Made by a program: the position numbers and the translations under genes. A stretch of 64,000 nt of DNA from Bacteroidota bacterium (GTDB taxonomy: Bacteria; Bacteroidota; Bacteroidia; Bacteroidales; NBLH01), in NCBI GenBank assembly GCA_025361565.1, contig JANYKN010000104.1, positions 1 through 64,000 of the forward strand, written 5' to 3'. Below the pieces are notes generated by a model, which was not told where the DNA came from, ran no database searches, and worked only from the letters and a program-made list of their open reading frames with translations. Positions 39,688 to 48,881 of the stretch are shown here, in pieces (the stretch's first letter is position 1; each line of letters starts with the position of its first letter).

Positions 39688-41403
39688 TTATTCACCATCC
39701 ACCTGAATATCCCTAATTTTTAATTGGAGCGAAACTTTACCATTAAACTCATTTTCTTCGATGGAATAACATACGTTAAAGGGTTTACCATCTTTTACAA
39801 ATTGAAAAAGATTGGACATAAAAAATCCAATTCCTTGTTGCTTTGAATTTTGGGTGTCAACCATATCCAACTTTAGATGTTCTTCAGTTTTGCCAACTAT
39901 TCGGCTGTATCCTGCATCTCGAACATGTTCTGTAATGTATATAGGTGACATATTTCCTGGGCCAAATGGTGCAAATTGGTTCATAATCCTGAAAAATTGC
40001 GGTGTAATTTCAGCAAAATCAATTCGTCCGTCTATATTTATTTGGGGAATAAGTTGTTCCTGCGTAATATTTTCGGTTACAAACTTTTCAAACTTTTCAA
40101 TGAATTTCTCAAGATTTTCTAACTTTAAAGTAAGCCCGGCAGCATGTTTATGTCCACCAAAACTTTCCAAAAGATCGGAACAATAATCAACCGCTGCATA
40201 CAAATCAAATCCATCTACAGATCGGGCAGAACCAGTTGCAAAGCCCATCGATTCTGTAAGAATTACAGTTGGCCTGTAATAAGCTTCAATCAATCGCGAT
40301 GCTACAATCCCTATCACGCCCTTGTGCCATGATTTATTAAACAATACCGTTGATTTTTTATTTTGAAGTAATACATCGGAATCTATCATAGACATGGCTT
40401 CCTGCGTAATATTCCTATCCAAGCCTTGCCTTGTTTCATTGTGGACATTTATTTTGTTACTCATATCCGTGGCAAAATCTTCGTTTTCTTCAATGAGTAA
40501 TTTTACGGCACTCCTACCCGACTCAATTCTGCCGGCGGCATTAATCCTAGGTCCAATTTTAAAAACAACATCAGAAATAGTTATTTCCCTACCATCAAGC
40601 CCAGCGATGGCAATCATAGCCTGCAAGCCCATGCGTGGTGTTTCATTTAATCGCTTTAATCCAAAACTTGCCAGAATTCGGTTTTCACCAGTAATTCCAA
40701 CTATGTCCGAAGCTATACTGACAACCACTAAATCAAGATATTCCCACAATTTTTCAACAGGTAGTTTTTTATCAAAGGTAATGGCTTGCAAAAATTTAAA
40801 TCCAACGCCACATCCTGATAATTCCTTGAAAGGATATTGGCAGTCTATCCTTTTGGGATCCAAAACTGCCACCGCATCAGGAATTAAATCACCTGGTGTA
40901 TGATGATCGCAAATAATAAAATCAATATTTTTTTTATTGGCATAAGTGATTTTGTCATTGGCTTTTATACCACAATCCAAAGCAATTACAAGTTCAATAT
41001 TATTTTCAAAAGCGTAATCAATTGACTTGAATGATATTCCATAACCTTCTGAATATCTATCAGGTATATAAAAATCAATATTCGGATGAATTTCTTTTAA
41101 AAATGAATATACTAATGCAACAGAAGTTGTTCCATCAACATCATAATCACCAAATATTAAAATCCTTTCATTATTATTGAGAGCATGGTTCAATCTGTTT
41201 ACAGCTTTATCCATATCCTTCATTAAAAATGGATTGTGCAAATTAACAAGTGATGGTCTAAAAAAATCCTTTGCTTCTTCGAAGGATGTTATCCCTCTTT
41301 GTACCAACATGTTGGCAATAGTTTTTTTAACATTTAGCTCCTGACTGAGCTTTTCAACAATCATTTGGTTACCGTCAGGCTTAATATTCCATCTATTCTT
41401 CAT
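39688..41403 (-). CDS. recJ: Single-stranded-DNA-specific exonuclease RecJ
   Basis: A 5'-3' single-strand DNA exonuclease for recombination and mismatch repair. The 571-residue protein has the DHH-family motifs in order: ILIFGDYDVDGTTSVAL (motif I, about residues 80-96), ALDCGIKAND, IICDHHTPGD (the DHH motif, about residue 165), LSGCGVGFKFLQAI and, in the DHHA1 domain, SWHKGVIGIVASRLIE and GGHKHAAGLTL. The C-terminal OB-like region ends in LQLKIRDIQVD. The start ATG at 41403 lies about 24 bases downstream of a candidate TACTTTAG box at 41426-41433 (minus strand), with a TTTTG 17 bases further up. Confidence 0.94.
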   Translation of the reverse strand: MKNRWNIKPDGNQMIVEKLSQELNVKKTIANMLVQRGITSFEEAKDFFRPSLVNLHNPFLMKDMDKAVNRLNHALNNNERILIFGDYDVDGTTSVALVYSFLKEIHPNIDFYIPDRYSEGYGISFKSIDYAFENNIELVIALDCGIKANDKITYANKKNIDFIICDHHTPGDLIPDAVAVLDPKRIDCQYPFKELSGCGVGFKFLQAITFDKKLPVEKLWEYLDLVVVSIASDIVGITGENRILASFGLKRLNETPRMGLQAMIAIAGLDGREITISDVVFKIGPRINAAGRIESGRSAVKLLIEENEDFATDMSNKINVHNETRQGLDRNITQEAMSMIDSDVLLQNKKSTVLFNKSWHKGVIGIVASRLIEAYYRPTVILTESMGFATGSARSVDGFDLYAAVDYCSDLLESFGGHKHAAGLTLKLENLEKFIEKFEKFVTENITQEQLIPQINIDGRIDFAEITPQFFRIMNQFAPFGPGNMSPIYITEHVRDAGYSRIVGKTEEHLKLDMVDTQNSKQQGIGFFMSNLFQFVKDGKPFNVCYSIEENEFNGKVSLQLKIRDIQVDGE

Positions 41404-41576
41404 TCAATATTTTTAATAGTCTTGGCTAAAGTAACAATAAATTTGATGATCAAAAACTAAGTTCTAAAACCTAAAATATGAAGGATATTTTTTAAAAAAA
41501 ATTTCAATCATCCTTAAAATTACCATTTTGACAATGGTTTTTTTGTGTTTTTTAATGAACCTATCATATACTTAAT

Positions 41577-41584
41577 TATCTTTG
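41577..41584 (+). promoter_or_regulatory. -7 element of lysS
   Basis: TATCTTTG matches the consensus exactly and lies 25 bases before the ATG; transcription would start near 41591, leaving a leader of about 18 bases. No TTG is found at the -33 distance. Confidence 0.55.
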
Positions 41585-41608
41585 CACTTCAAATTTCAGA
41601 AAATATTT

Positions 41609-43324
41609 ATGGAGTTAAGCGAACAAGAAATCATTAGAAGAAATTCATTGCAGGAAATTATCAGTTTAGGTATAAACCCTTATCCTGCATCAAAATACGA
41701 AATCACAGCAAATAGTGAAGAAATCTTAAAGGATTTTAACGCAGAAAAAGGCAACTTCCAGGATATTAGTCTTGCCGGTAGAATAATGAGCAGGCGAATG
41801 ATGGGGAAAGCTTCCTTTGTAGAATTGCAGGATAGCCACGGAAGAATTCAAGCCTATGTAAACCGTGATTTCATTTGTCCTGGCGAGGATAAAGAGTTTT
41901 ACAACACTGTTTTTAAGCGATTGCTCGATATTGGCGACATCATTGGAGTAAAAGGTGATGTTTTTATAACCCAAACGGGCGAAACATCAATCAGGGTTAA
42001 AGAATTGACTATTTTAAGCAAATCAATCAGGCCGTTGCCTGTTGTAAAAGAAAAAGACGGAGTAGTATACGATGCTTTTACGGATCCTGAACAAAGGTAT
42101 CGTCAAAGATATATTGATTTAATAGTAAATCCTCACGTTCGTGAAGCTTTTATTAAGCGTACAAAATTAACCAATTCGATGCGTGAATTCCTTAATTCTA
42201 GATCATATCTTGAAGTTGAAACACCTATACTTCAGCCTATTCATGGTGGCGCCGCTGCTAGACCATTTAAAACCCATCACAATACACTTGATCAAACGCT
42301 TTACCTGAGAATTGCCAACGAACTTTATTTAAAAAAATTAATTGTTGGTGGATTTGACGGTGTTTATGAGTTTGCAAAAGATTTCAGGAACGAAGGCATG
42401 GATAGGTTTCATAATCCCGAGTTTACCCAAATGGAACTTTATGTTGCTTATAAAGACTATTTCTGGATGATGGATTTGGTAGAGGAAATGGTTGAGAAAA
42501 TTGCTTTGGATTTGAACAAAACAACTGAAATTCAAGTAGGAGAACATCTTATTAATTTCAAAAGACCATGGAAAAGGTTTACCATGTTTGAGGCAATTGA
42601 ACATTTTACTGGTGTTGATATTTCTCAAATGGACGAAAAACAATTGTTCGAAACTGCCAGAAAATTAAATGTTCCGGTTGATGAAACCATGGGAAAAGGC
42701 AAATTGATTGACGAAATATTCGGTGAAAAATGTGAAGGCAATTTAATCCAGCCTACCTTTATCACTGATTATCCGGTTGAAATGTCTCCTTTAGCTAAAA
42801 AACACCGTTCAAAAGCTGGTTTGGTAGAACGCTTTGAAGCAATAGTAAATGGTAAAGAAATTTGCAATGCATATTCGGAACTAAATGATCCATTAGATCA
42901 ACGAGAACGCTTTGAGCAACAACTTGAACTTGGAAAACGTGGCGATGAAGAAGCAATGATGCTTGATGAAGACTTTTTACGTTCCATTGAAGTTGGAATG
43001 CCTCCAACCAGTGGACTTGGAATCGGTATTGATCGCCTAACTATGATTATGACCAATTCTGCTTCAATTCAGGATGTTATCTTTTTCCCTCAAATGAGAG
43101 CTGAGAAAAAAGAACAAATTGATGGGAAAGAAATATTTATCAATGCAGGAATACCTGAAACTTGGGTCCAAGTGCTACAAACAATTGGATTTAAAACATT
43201 TAAAAGCCTTTCTGAACAAAAAGCAGCTAAACTACATCAGGATTTATGTGGTTATAACAAGAAAAACAAGCTTGATTTAAAAAATCCTTCAATTGATGAA
43301 GTCAAAAAATGGACAGGAGAATAG
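41609..43324 (+). CDS. lysS: Lysyl-tRNA synthetase, class II
   Basis: Charges tRNA-Lys. I take the ATG at 41609 ([20 protein letters not shown]), not the TTG 27 bases earlier, because a -7 element covers that region. The N-terminal anticodon-binding OB domain (residues about 55-150: [20 protein letters not shown]) is followed by the class II core: [19 protein letters not shown] (motif 1), [19 protein letters not shown] (motif 2) and [13 protein letters not shown] (motif 3). A C-terminal extension of about 70 residues follows motif 3 (from [16 protein letters not shown]), which contains a helical hairpin-like part common in this phylum. 571 residues in total. Confidence 0.95.
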   Translation: MELSEQEIIRRNSLQEIISLGINPYPASKYEITANSEEILKDFNAEKGNFQDISLAGRIMSRRMMGKASFVELQDSHGRIQAYVNRDFICPGEDKEFYNTVFKRLLDIGDIIGVKGDVFITQTGETSIRVKELTILSKSIRPLPVVKEKDGVVYDAFTDPEQRYRQRYIDLIVNPHVREAFIKRTKLTNSMREFLNSRSYLEVETPILQPIHGGAAARPFKTHHNTLDQTLYLRIANELYLKKLIVGGFDGVYEFAKDFRNEGMDRFHNPEFTQMELYVAYKDYFWMMDLVEEMVEKIALDLNKTTEIQVGEHLINFKRPWKRFTMFEAIEHFTGVDISQMDEKQLFETARKLNVPVDETMGKGKLIDEIFGEKCEGNLIQPTFITDYPVEMSPLAKKHRSKAGLVERFEAIVNGKEICNAYSELNDPLDQRERFEQQLELGKRGDEEAMMLDEDFLRSIEVGMPPTSGLGIGIDRLTMIMTNSASIQDVIFFPQMRAEKKEQIDGKEIFINAGIPETWVQVLQTIGFKTFKSLSEQKAAKLHQDLCGYNKKNKLDLKNPSIDEVKKWTGE

Positions 43325-43395
43325 ATACAGTGATTTGTCTATGATAATCTTTTTCATTAATTTGGGAATTGAATTTGTATAACTTTATTAAGCAG

Positions 43396-44400
43396 ATGAG
43401 CGAAAATTCAAGAATAGCTGTATTAGGAGGAGGAAGCTGGGCTACGGCTATTGTAAAATTATTGTCAGAAAATCTTGTAAAAGAAAATTCAATCAATTGG
43501 TTTATGCGCAATACCGAAGCCATTGATTTTATAAGGGAACATCGTCGAAATCCAAAATACCTGAGTTCTGTTGAACTGAACAATAAAGTTATTTTTTTAA
43601 GCAATGACATCAATGAAGTAATAAGCCGTTCAGACGTTTTAATCTGGGCCATTCCTTCTGCTTTTTTAAAAAATGCGTTAAAAGAAGTTACTATTGATCT
43701 AAAGGATAAAATTATTGTATCGGCAATTAAAGGAATTGTTCCAGGCGACAATTTAATTATTGCTGAGTATTTCAACCATGCTTATAATGTGCCCCTGGAT
43801 TCGGCAGTGGTTATTGCCGGTCCATGTCACGCAGAAGAAGTTGCTCTTGAAAGACTTTCATATATTACAATCGCATCACAAGATTTGCTCAAAGCAGAAT
43901 ATATCGCAAACCTAATGGAAACAAGGTATGTGAAAACCTCTATCTCCGATGACATTTATGGAACAGAATATTCAGCAGTTCTAAAAAACGTTTTTGCGGT
44001 TGCAGCTGGAATTTGCCATGGTTTGTCATATGGTGATAATTTTCTGGCTGTACTCATTTCCAATGCTATTCAGGAAATAAAACGATTTGTCGATACCGTG
44101 CATCCCATTACACGAGACATTAAAAGTTCTGCCTATTTGGGAGATTTATTAGTGACAGCTTATTCAAAATTCAGCCGCAACAGAACTTTTGGATTAATGA
44201 TCGGAAACGGATACTCCGTGCAAGCGGCACAACTAGAAATGAACATGGTGGCCGAAGGTTATTATGCAGTAAATTGCATCTATCAAATTAACAGTAAGTA
44301 TAATATTTACATGCCAATCACTGAAGCCGTATATAATATCCTTTATCAAGGAAAACCGCCAGCATTCGAAATAAAACTGCTAACCGATAAACTGAGATAG
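43396..44400 (+). CDS. gpsA: Glycerol-3-phosphate dehydrogenase [NAD(P)+]
   Basis: Makes sn-glycerol 3-phosphate from dihydroxyacetone phosphate for phospholipid synthesis. The ATG at 43396 (MSENSRIAVLGGGSWATAIV) gives a 334-residue protein with the Rossmann motif GGGSWATA at residues 10-17. Also present are SAIKGIVPGD (with the catalytic Lys region), AGPCHAEEVALER, and NVFAVAAGICHGLSYGDNF, conserved in the family. Located 71 bases past lysS. The stop is only 2 bases from the stop of the convergent DUF4924 gene. Confidence 0.93.
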   Translation: MSENSRIAVLGGGSWATAIVKLLSENLVKENSINWFMRNTEAIDFIREHRRNPKYLSSVELNNKVIFLSNDINEVISRSDVLIWAIPSAFLKNALKEVTIDLKDKIIVSAIKGIVPGDNLIIAEYFNHAYNVPLDSAVVIAGPCHAEEVALERLSYITIASQDLLKAEYIANLMETRYVKTSISDDIYGTEYSAVLKNVFAVAAGICHGLSYGDNFLAVLISNAIQEIKRFVDTVHPITRDIKSSAYLGDLLVTAYSKFSRNRTFGLMIGNGYSVQAAQLEMNMVAEGYYAVNCIYQINSKYNIYMPITEAVYNILYQGKPPAFEIKLLTDKLR

Positions 44401-44402
44401 GA

Positions 44403-44951
44403 CTAGATCCACTCTGTTTTTTCTTTTTCTTCGCGTTCATGGTACTTTTGCGAGAGTAGGGCCAACTGATCGCTAAAAGTTTTCATGGCCAATTCAGTTT
44501 CTTCAGTTATATTCCTTTTATTTATTCGCATCATTAACAATCCGTAGAGTCCAAGGAACATCATTTCAACTTCGTTGGTATCTTTGTTTTCAATTCTCTT
44601 CTGAAATTCATACAGATTTGGGGCAGCTTTGTAGTAAAGTTCTCTGTATTTAATTTCTTCTGGAGTTTTAAGCAATTGAACATGAAGCGTATTTAAATCA
44701 AGCATCACATTTTTTGTTATTTGTAAATGCCCAACTTCTTTGATATTCTCCATTTCCATCATCTGTGATAGATTTGAATACCATTGATAGATTTCCTCAC
44801 GCAAACTTGCAGATTCTGAAAATGTTGTAAAAACATTTGTTTCGAGCTGTTCAATATCAAAATGAAAGGCTCTTAATAAATCCTCCAACTGCCACATATA
44901 TAAAACATACTCGGCAATATTATTTTTCTTTTTTTCGAGGGCAACTTGCAT
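44403..44951 (-). CDS. DUF4924 family protein
   Basis: A 182-residue cytosolic, largely helical protein, recognised by KKKNNIAEYVLYMWQLEDLL at the N-terminus and the FQKRIENKDTNEVEMMFLGL and YGLLMM segments. It is one of the families restricted to Bacteroidota. The ATG at 44951 lies 2 bases after the TGA of the S4-domain gene, implying translational coupling. The function is unknown; pairing with an RNA-binding S4 protein is a hint, not proof. It ends 2 bases from the convergent gpsA. Confidence 0.85.
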   Translation of the reverse strand: MQVALEKKKNNIAEYVLYMWQLEDLLRAFHFDIEQLETNVFTTFSESASLREEIYQWYSNLSQMMEMENIKEVGHLQITKNVMLDLNTLHVQLLKTPEEIKYRELYYKAAPNLYEFQKRIENKDTNEVEMMFLGLYGLLMMRINKRNITEETELAMKTFSDQLALLSQKYHEREEKEKTEWI

Positions 44952-44953
44952 AA

Positions 44954-45334
44954 TCAAAAGTCTAGTTCGTCTAAGTCTCTACGTTCCTTTTTAGTTGGGC
45001 GCCCGGTTCCTCTATCTCTTTTAACAAAGATAAGTTTTGAGTTTACATCAAGTTTCTGCATTTCCTCAATAGAAGTGAGATTTTCGATATAATTATCAAC
45101 TAATTTAGGACCAACGCGGTTTTCCAGCAATTCCTTAACCTTATACATGAATATAACTGGATTCTTTTTCACTACAAATATGTCGCCAATATTTATAATT
45201 CTGGAGGATTTTACTGTGTAATCATTGATTAAAATCCTGCCATTTTTACAGGCTTCGGCAGCCAAATTTCTTGTTTTGTACAATCGTACGGCCCAAAGAA
45301 ATTTATCAATCCTTATTTTTTTAGAATCTTCCAT
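44954..45334 (-). CDS. S4-domain RNA-binding protein, Hsp15/HslR-like
   Basis: A 126-residue protein with an N-terminal S4 domain: IRIDKFLWAVRLYKTRNLAA, then ACKNGRILINDYTVKSSRII and GDIFVV, as in Hsp15, which binds stalled 50S subunits carrying nascent-chain tRNA. The C-terminus has the basic tail RDRGTGRPTKKERRDLDE typical of HslR. It would act in rescue of blocked ribosomes. The stop overlaps the region just before the DUF4924 start, so the two form an operon. Confidence 0.85.
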   Translation of the reverse strand: MEDSKKIRIDKFLWAVRLYKTRNLAAEACKNGRILINDYTVKSSRIINIGDIFVVKKNPVIFMYKVKELLENRVGPKLVDNYIENLTSIEEMQKLDVNSKLIFVKRDRGTGRPTKKERRDLDELDF

Positions 45335-45459
45335 TTTATCAATAAGTGCTTTGATTTAATTAGAGCTATGTATGCCTAAGGTTATGTATTAGAATTTGGA
45401 AATTGGAATTGCAATTTAGAAATTAAAATGTCAGGCAATCTAAGTACTCTAGACACTTA

Positions 45460-46023
45460 TTATTGTCCATTAAAAAAATTCATTGACCGTTCAATTCCAT
45501 TTGTAACAAAACTCTTTACTGCTTCACCCATTTTATTGATTCGCTCTGGCAATAATTTCAACTCCTCAGCAGACCATTCGCCGAGAACATGATCTATCTG
45601 TGCTCCTTTTGAAAACTCACTGCCAATACCAAATCTCATTCTGTTAAATTCCTGACTGCCTAATGTATCAATAATATTAATTAATCCGTTGTGCCCAGCA
45701 GCACTACCTTTATTCTTTATTCTGATTGTTCCAAATGGCAAAGCCAAATCATCAACAATAATCAACATATTTTCAATCTCGATGTTTTCCTTTTGAAGCC
45801 AATAATTAACAGCCTTTCCACTTAAATTCATAAAAGTTGTTGGTTTGCATAGCACAATCGAACGTCCCTTGTATTTTGTATGAGCAATCCAAGCCAATCG
45901 CTCTTGTTTGAATCCCGGTTTTTCAGGATCTATTAAACTATCAACAACCTGAAAACCAATATTGTGCCGTGTATTTTTATACTCGTCACCTATATTGCCC
46001 AATCCTACTATTAGATATTTCAC
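45460..46023 (-). CDS. pth: Peptidyl-tRNA hydrolase
   Basis: Cleaves peptidyl-tRNA released from ribosomes. The 187-residue protein has the family's first block MKYLIVGLGNIGDEYKNTRH (with the catalytic His20), NIGFQVVD, KPTTFMNLSGKAVNYW and the DDLALPFGTIRIKNKGSAAG and HNGL blocks, then RMRFGIGS. Start codon is GTG at 46023, as no ATG precedes the conserved block. It follows rplY, beyond that gene's terminator (152 bases between them); rplY-pth pairing is common in bacteria. Confidence 0.94.
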   Translation of the reverse strand: MKYLIVGLGNIGDEYKNTRHNIGFQVVDSLIDPEKPGFKQERLAWIAHTKYKGRSIVLCKPTTFMNLSGKAVNYWLQKENIEIENMLIIVDDLALPFGTIRIKNKGSAAGHNGLINIIDTLGSQEFNRMRFGIGSEFSKGAQIDHVLGEWSAEELKLLPERINKMGEAVKSFVTNGIERSMNFFNGQ

Positions 46024-46117
46024 TTAATTCGTTTATATTAAAGCACTTGTTTTAATTATGCCTGCCTATCGCATTAACCCTTCCTAATGCTAATCTAACA
46101 AACTGATTCAAATAAAA

Positions 46118-46157
46118 AAGGCATTTCAAATAAGTTTTTAGCTTACTGAAATGCCTT
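46118..46157 (-). terminator. Terminator of rplY
   Basis: AAGGCATTTCA (46118-46128) and TGAAATGCCTT (46147-46157) form a perfect 11-bp stem with an 18-base loop; on the minus strand a T-run (complement of 46114-46119) follows. Some read-through into pth is needed if they share a transcript. Confidence 0.85.
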
Positions 46158-46175
46158 GGTTCTTTTTTACAATAA

Positions 46176-46766
46176 TTAGGAAGCAGCAGTAGCTCCAGCC
46201 TCAGTAGTAGCAGCACCTTTAGCAGCCCTTGTAAGCTTAACTGCAGCAATTACAGTATTTTTTACATTCAATAATTCAATATTATCATAAGCAACATCAC
46301 CAACTTTAATTGTTTTGCCCAGTGCAAGATTGGTAACATCAACAATCAGTGTGTCAGGCATATACTTTGGTAATGCTCTTGCTTTTATTTTTCTGTTAAT
46401 TGTCAATAATTTACCGCCAGCTTTGACACCACTTGATAAACCTTGAAGTTCAACAGGAATATTCATTTCTATTGCTTTATCTTCAAATATTTCAAGAAAA
46501 TCAATATGTGTAAGAACATCAGTGACTACATGAAATTGCAAATCTTTTAAAATCGCTTTGTGTTTTTTACCATCAATATCCAAATCAACAAGATATACAT
46601 TATGAGAGTATACCAATTTTTTTACTGGTTTTAGTTCAACAGAAAAATGTATATTTTCTTTTCCACCATACATTACACAAGGAATTTTGTCTTCGCGACG
46701 TAACTGCTTGCTGTCAACTTTGCCAGTTGCTTTTCTTAGTTCACCTTTAAGCTCAAAAGTTTTCAT
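46176..46766 (-). CDS. rplY: 50S ribosomal protein L25 (Ctc form)
   Basis: Binds 5S rRNA in the large subunit. The 196-residue protein is the long Ctc form: an N-terminal L25 domain (ELKGELRKATGKVDSKQLRR, KIPCVMYGG, HIDFLEI) and a C-terminal beta domain (PVELQGLSSGVKAGGKL, LVDV-type LIVDVTNLALGKTIKVGDV). The tail is Ala/Thr-rich (KGAATTEAGATAAS) and probably disordered. It is preceded by a good promoter (46843-46872) and followed by a terminator. Confidence 0.93.
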   Translation of the reverse strand: MKTFELKGELRKATGKVDSKQLRREDKIPCVMYGGKENIHFSVELKPVKKLVYSHNVYLVDLDIDGKKHKAILKDLQFHVVTDVLTHIDFLEIFEDKAIEMNIPVELQGLSSGVKAGGKLLTINRKIKARALPKYMPDTLIVDVTNLALGKTIKVGDVAYDNIELLNVKNTVIAAVKLTRAAKGAATTEAGATAAS

Positions 46767-46842
46767 TTTTACCTTTTTTATGTGCTACCTAAGTCATTTT
46801 TTGACTTCCATTACACGTTATAACTATTTTTTAAAATGGATG

Positions 46843-46872
46843 CAAAAGTAGTAATAATTAAGATTACTTCAA
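46843..46872 (-). promoter_or_regulatory. Promoter of rplY-pth
   Basis: On the minus strand TTG (46870-46872, within TTTTGAAG), 19 bases, then TACTTTTG (46843-46850), a good -33/-7 match 77 bases before the rplY ATG. Confidence 0.7.
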
Positions 46873-46986
46873 AAGAAAGATTTTATACTTTAAACAATTG
46901 ATAAGTAACTATTAAGTACTTTCAAAAAAAAATAAGCGTTATTTCTATTTTATATTTCAAAAAAGTAGTTGCTTTCTAATATTATA

Positions 46987-47919
46987 TTAACTAATAAAAG
47001 TGGAGCTAATTGATTGATAATTATATATTTTTTTAATTACGTCAGCGAATAAATCTGCAATTGACAACACTTTTATTTTTTCAGAATGTTGCTTTAATGG
47101 AATTGAATCAGAAACAATTATTTCTGTAAGAGCCGAGGAGTTTATACGATCATAAGCTGGTCCAGACAGTACAGCATGAGTAGCAAATGCTCTAACACTA
47201 AGTGCTCCTTGCTCTTTCATGATATTTGCTGCCTTTGTAAGTGTTCCCGCAGTATCAATCATGTCATCCATAATAATTACATTTTTGCCTTTAACTTCAC
47301 CTATTACTTTCATTTCGCCAACAATATTTGCTTTTTCTCTAGATTTATAAGTAATTACCATTGGCGCTTTTAAAAATTTGGCATAGGTGTTGGCACGTTT
47401 AGAACCACCCATGTCTGGCGAAGCAACCACCAGGTTATCAATATTCATATTTAATATATAGGGGATAAAAATAGTTGATGCATACAAGTGATCGACCGGG
47501 ATATCAAAAAATCCCTGTATTTGATCTGCATGTAAATCCATGGTAACAACCCTGTCAACACCGGCGGCCATGAGTAAATTGGCAACCAATTTAGCTCCAA
47601 TTGAAACTCTTGGTTTATCTTTTCGATCTTGGCGTGCAAATCCAAAATAGGGTATAACTGCAACAATTTTGTACGCTGAAGCTCTTCGGGCAGCATCGAT
47701 CATTAACAGCATTTCAAATAAATTATCGGAAGGCATACATGTAGACTGAATGATAAAAACAGTATTACCCCTTACCGTTTCTTCGTAACAAGGCTGAAAC
47801 TCACCGTCACTGAATTTTAGATACGAAGTTTTCCCTAATTCAATTCCATAACTTTTGGCTATTTTTTCAGCCAATTGTCTGCTGGTTTGTCCTGAAAATA
47901 ATTTTATTGGTGAATGCAT
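46987..47919 (-). CDS. prs: Ribose-phosphate pyrophosphokinase (PRPP synthetase)
   Basis: Makes phosphoribosyl pyrophosphate for nucleotide, His and Trp synthesis. I choose the ATG at 47919 (MHSPIKLFSGQTSRQLAEKI), since a promoter overlaps the longer open frame further upstream. The 310-residue length is standard. Motifs: SDGEFQPCYEETVRG (ribose-5-phosphate side), YFGFARQDRKDKPRVSIGAK, DLHADQIQGFFDIPVDHLYA, and IIMDDMIDTAGTL (PRPP-binding loop). The gene is monocistronic by appearance. Confidence 0.95.
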   Translation of the reverse strand: MHSPIKLFSGQTSRQLAEKIAKSYGIELGKTSYLKFSDGEFQPCYEETVRGNTVFIIQSTCMPSDNLFEMLLMIDAARRASAYKIVAVIPYFGFARQDRKDKPRVSIGAKLVANLLMAAGVDRVVTMDLHADQIQGFFDIPVDHLYASTIFIPYILNMNIDNLVVASPDMGGSKRANTYAKFLKAPMVITYKSREKANIVGEMKVIGEVKGKNVIIMDDMIDTAGTLTKAANIMKEQGALSVRAFATHAVLSGPAYDRINSSALTEIIVSDSIPLKQHSEKIKVLSIADLFADVIKKIYNYQSISSTFIS

Positions 47920-47948
47920 CAGAGTTCTTATTATAAAAATATTTTCTA

Positions 47949-47976
47949 CAAAAGTAAAAAAAAAGTGATGCCACAA
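47949..47976 (-). promoter_or_regulatory. Promoter of prs
   Basis: On the minus strand TTTTG (47974-47978), then 17 bases, then TACTTTTG (47949-47956). Transcription would start near 47942, about 20 bases before the chosen ATG, which makes the upstream part of the open frame non-coding. Confidence 0.7.
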
Positions 47977-48227
47977 AACATACAAAACGAATTCAACTGG
48001 ATAGATATCTAAATGAATACATATTACAATCTAAATATCAGGACAATGACAATAAATTAAAACTTAATTTTTATTGTTAAAAGGAATTTGTTTTTATCAA
48101 GATCCATGTTCTTTTGATAAAACTTAAGCGTAAAATTTATTTGAAATAACAGAACCGTCTGTTGAAATATGCAACAAAAGTTTAATGAATATTTGAAATC
48201 AAATTATAAAGATTCGTTTAAAGTAAA

Positions 48228-48854
48228 TCAATCTGATTCATAACGTATTTCGTCTGCAACTTCTGAACTATTTAAGGCATCAATGTAGTTCAGTAATTCA
48301 TCCCTGCCAAATTTTGAATGAGAACTTGTTATAAAATGAAGAGGTGGATTTTCCCAAATATCTGACATCCCAATAAAATAATTCTTTAAATTATCAGCCA
48401 TCTCTTTTTTTGTTAATTTATCAGCTTTGGTAAAAACTATAACAAAAGGAAGATTATTGGTTGCAAGATTATACATAAAATCAAGATCAATTTCCTGAGG
48501 TTTTAAACGGATATCGATTAAAACAAAAATACAAACCAGGTTTTCACGTTTTAAAAGGTACTCTTTCATAAAACCAGCCCAAATATTTCTTAATTTTTTT
48601 GACGTTTTGGCATAACCATAACCAGGCAAATCAACCAAATACCATTCTTTGTTTATCAGAAAATGATTAAGCAGTTGCGTCTTGCCCGGAGTTGTTGATG
48701 TTTTGGCAAGTTTACTGAAATTTGTTAAAAGATTAATCAATGATGATTTACCAACATTTGACCTGCCCACAAAGGCATATTCTGGAAGATTGGGCACTGG
48801 ACACTTTGAAAGGTCAGTGTTACTCATTATAAACTGAGCAGATTTAATTATCAT
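48228..48854 (-). CDS. engB: Ribosome biogenesis GTP-binding protein (EngB/YsxC)
   Basis: GTPase required for assembly of the 50S subunit. The 208-residue protein has the G motifs: GRSNVGKSSLIN (G1), TPGKTQLLNHFLI (G2), VDLPGYGYAKTSKKL (G3), VFTKADKL (G4) and TSSHSKFGRDELL (G5), all as in YsxC. Starts at ATG 48854; an ATG eight codons later (MSNTDLSKCPVP) is possible. Downstream of the DUF4230 pair on the same strand, with a 27-base gap. Confidence 0.95.
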   Translation of the reverse strand: MIIKSAQFIMSNTDLSKCPVPNLPEYAFVGRSNVGKSSLINLLTNFSKLAKTSTTPGKTQLLNHFLINKEWYLVDLPGYGYAKTSKKLRNIWAGFMKEYLLKRENLVCIFVLIDIRLKPQEIDLDFMYNLATNNLPFVIVFTKADKLTKKEMADNLKNYFIGMSDIWENPPLHFITSSHSKFGRDELLNYIDALNSSEVADEIRYESD

Positions 48855-48881
48855 CTATAAATTTTACAGGCAGAATGCCAT

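Noticed and set aside
47920-47985. 22-residue N-terminal extension of PRPP synthetase
   Set aside because: A promoter (47949-47976) lies within it, and the standard protein begins at the ATG at 47919.
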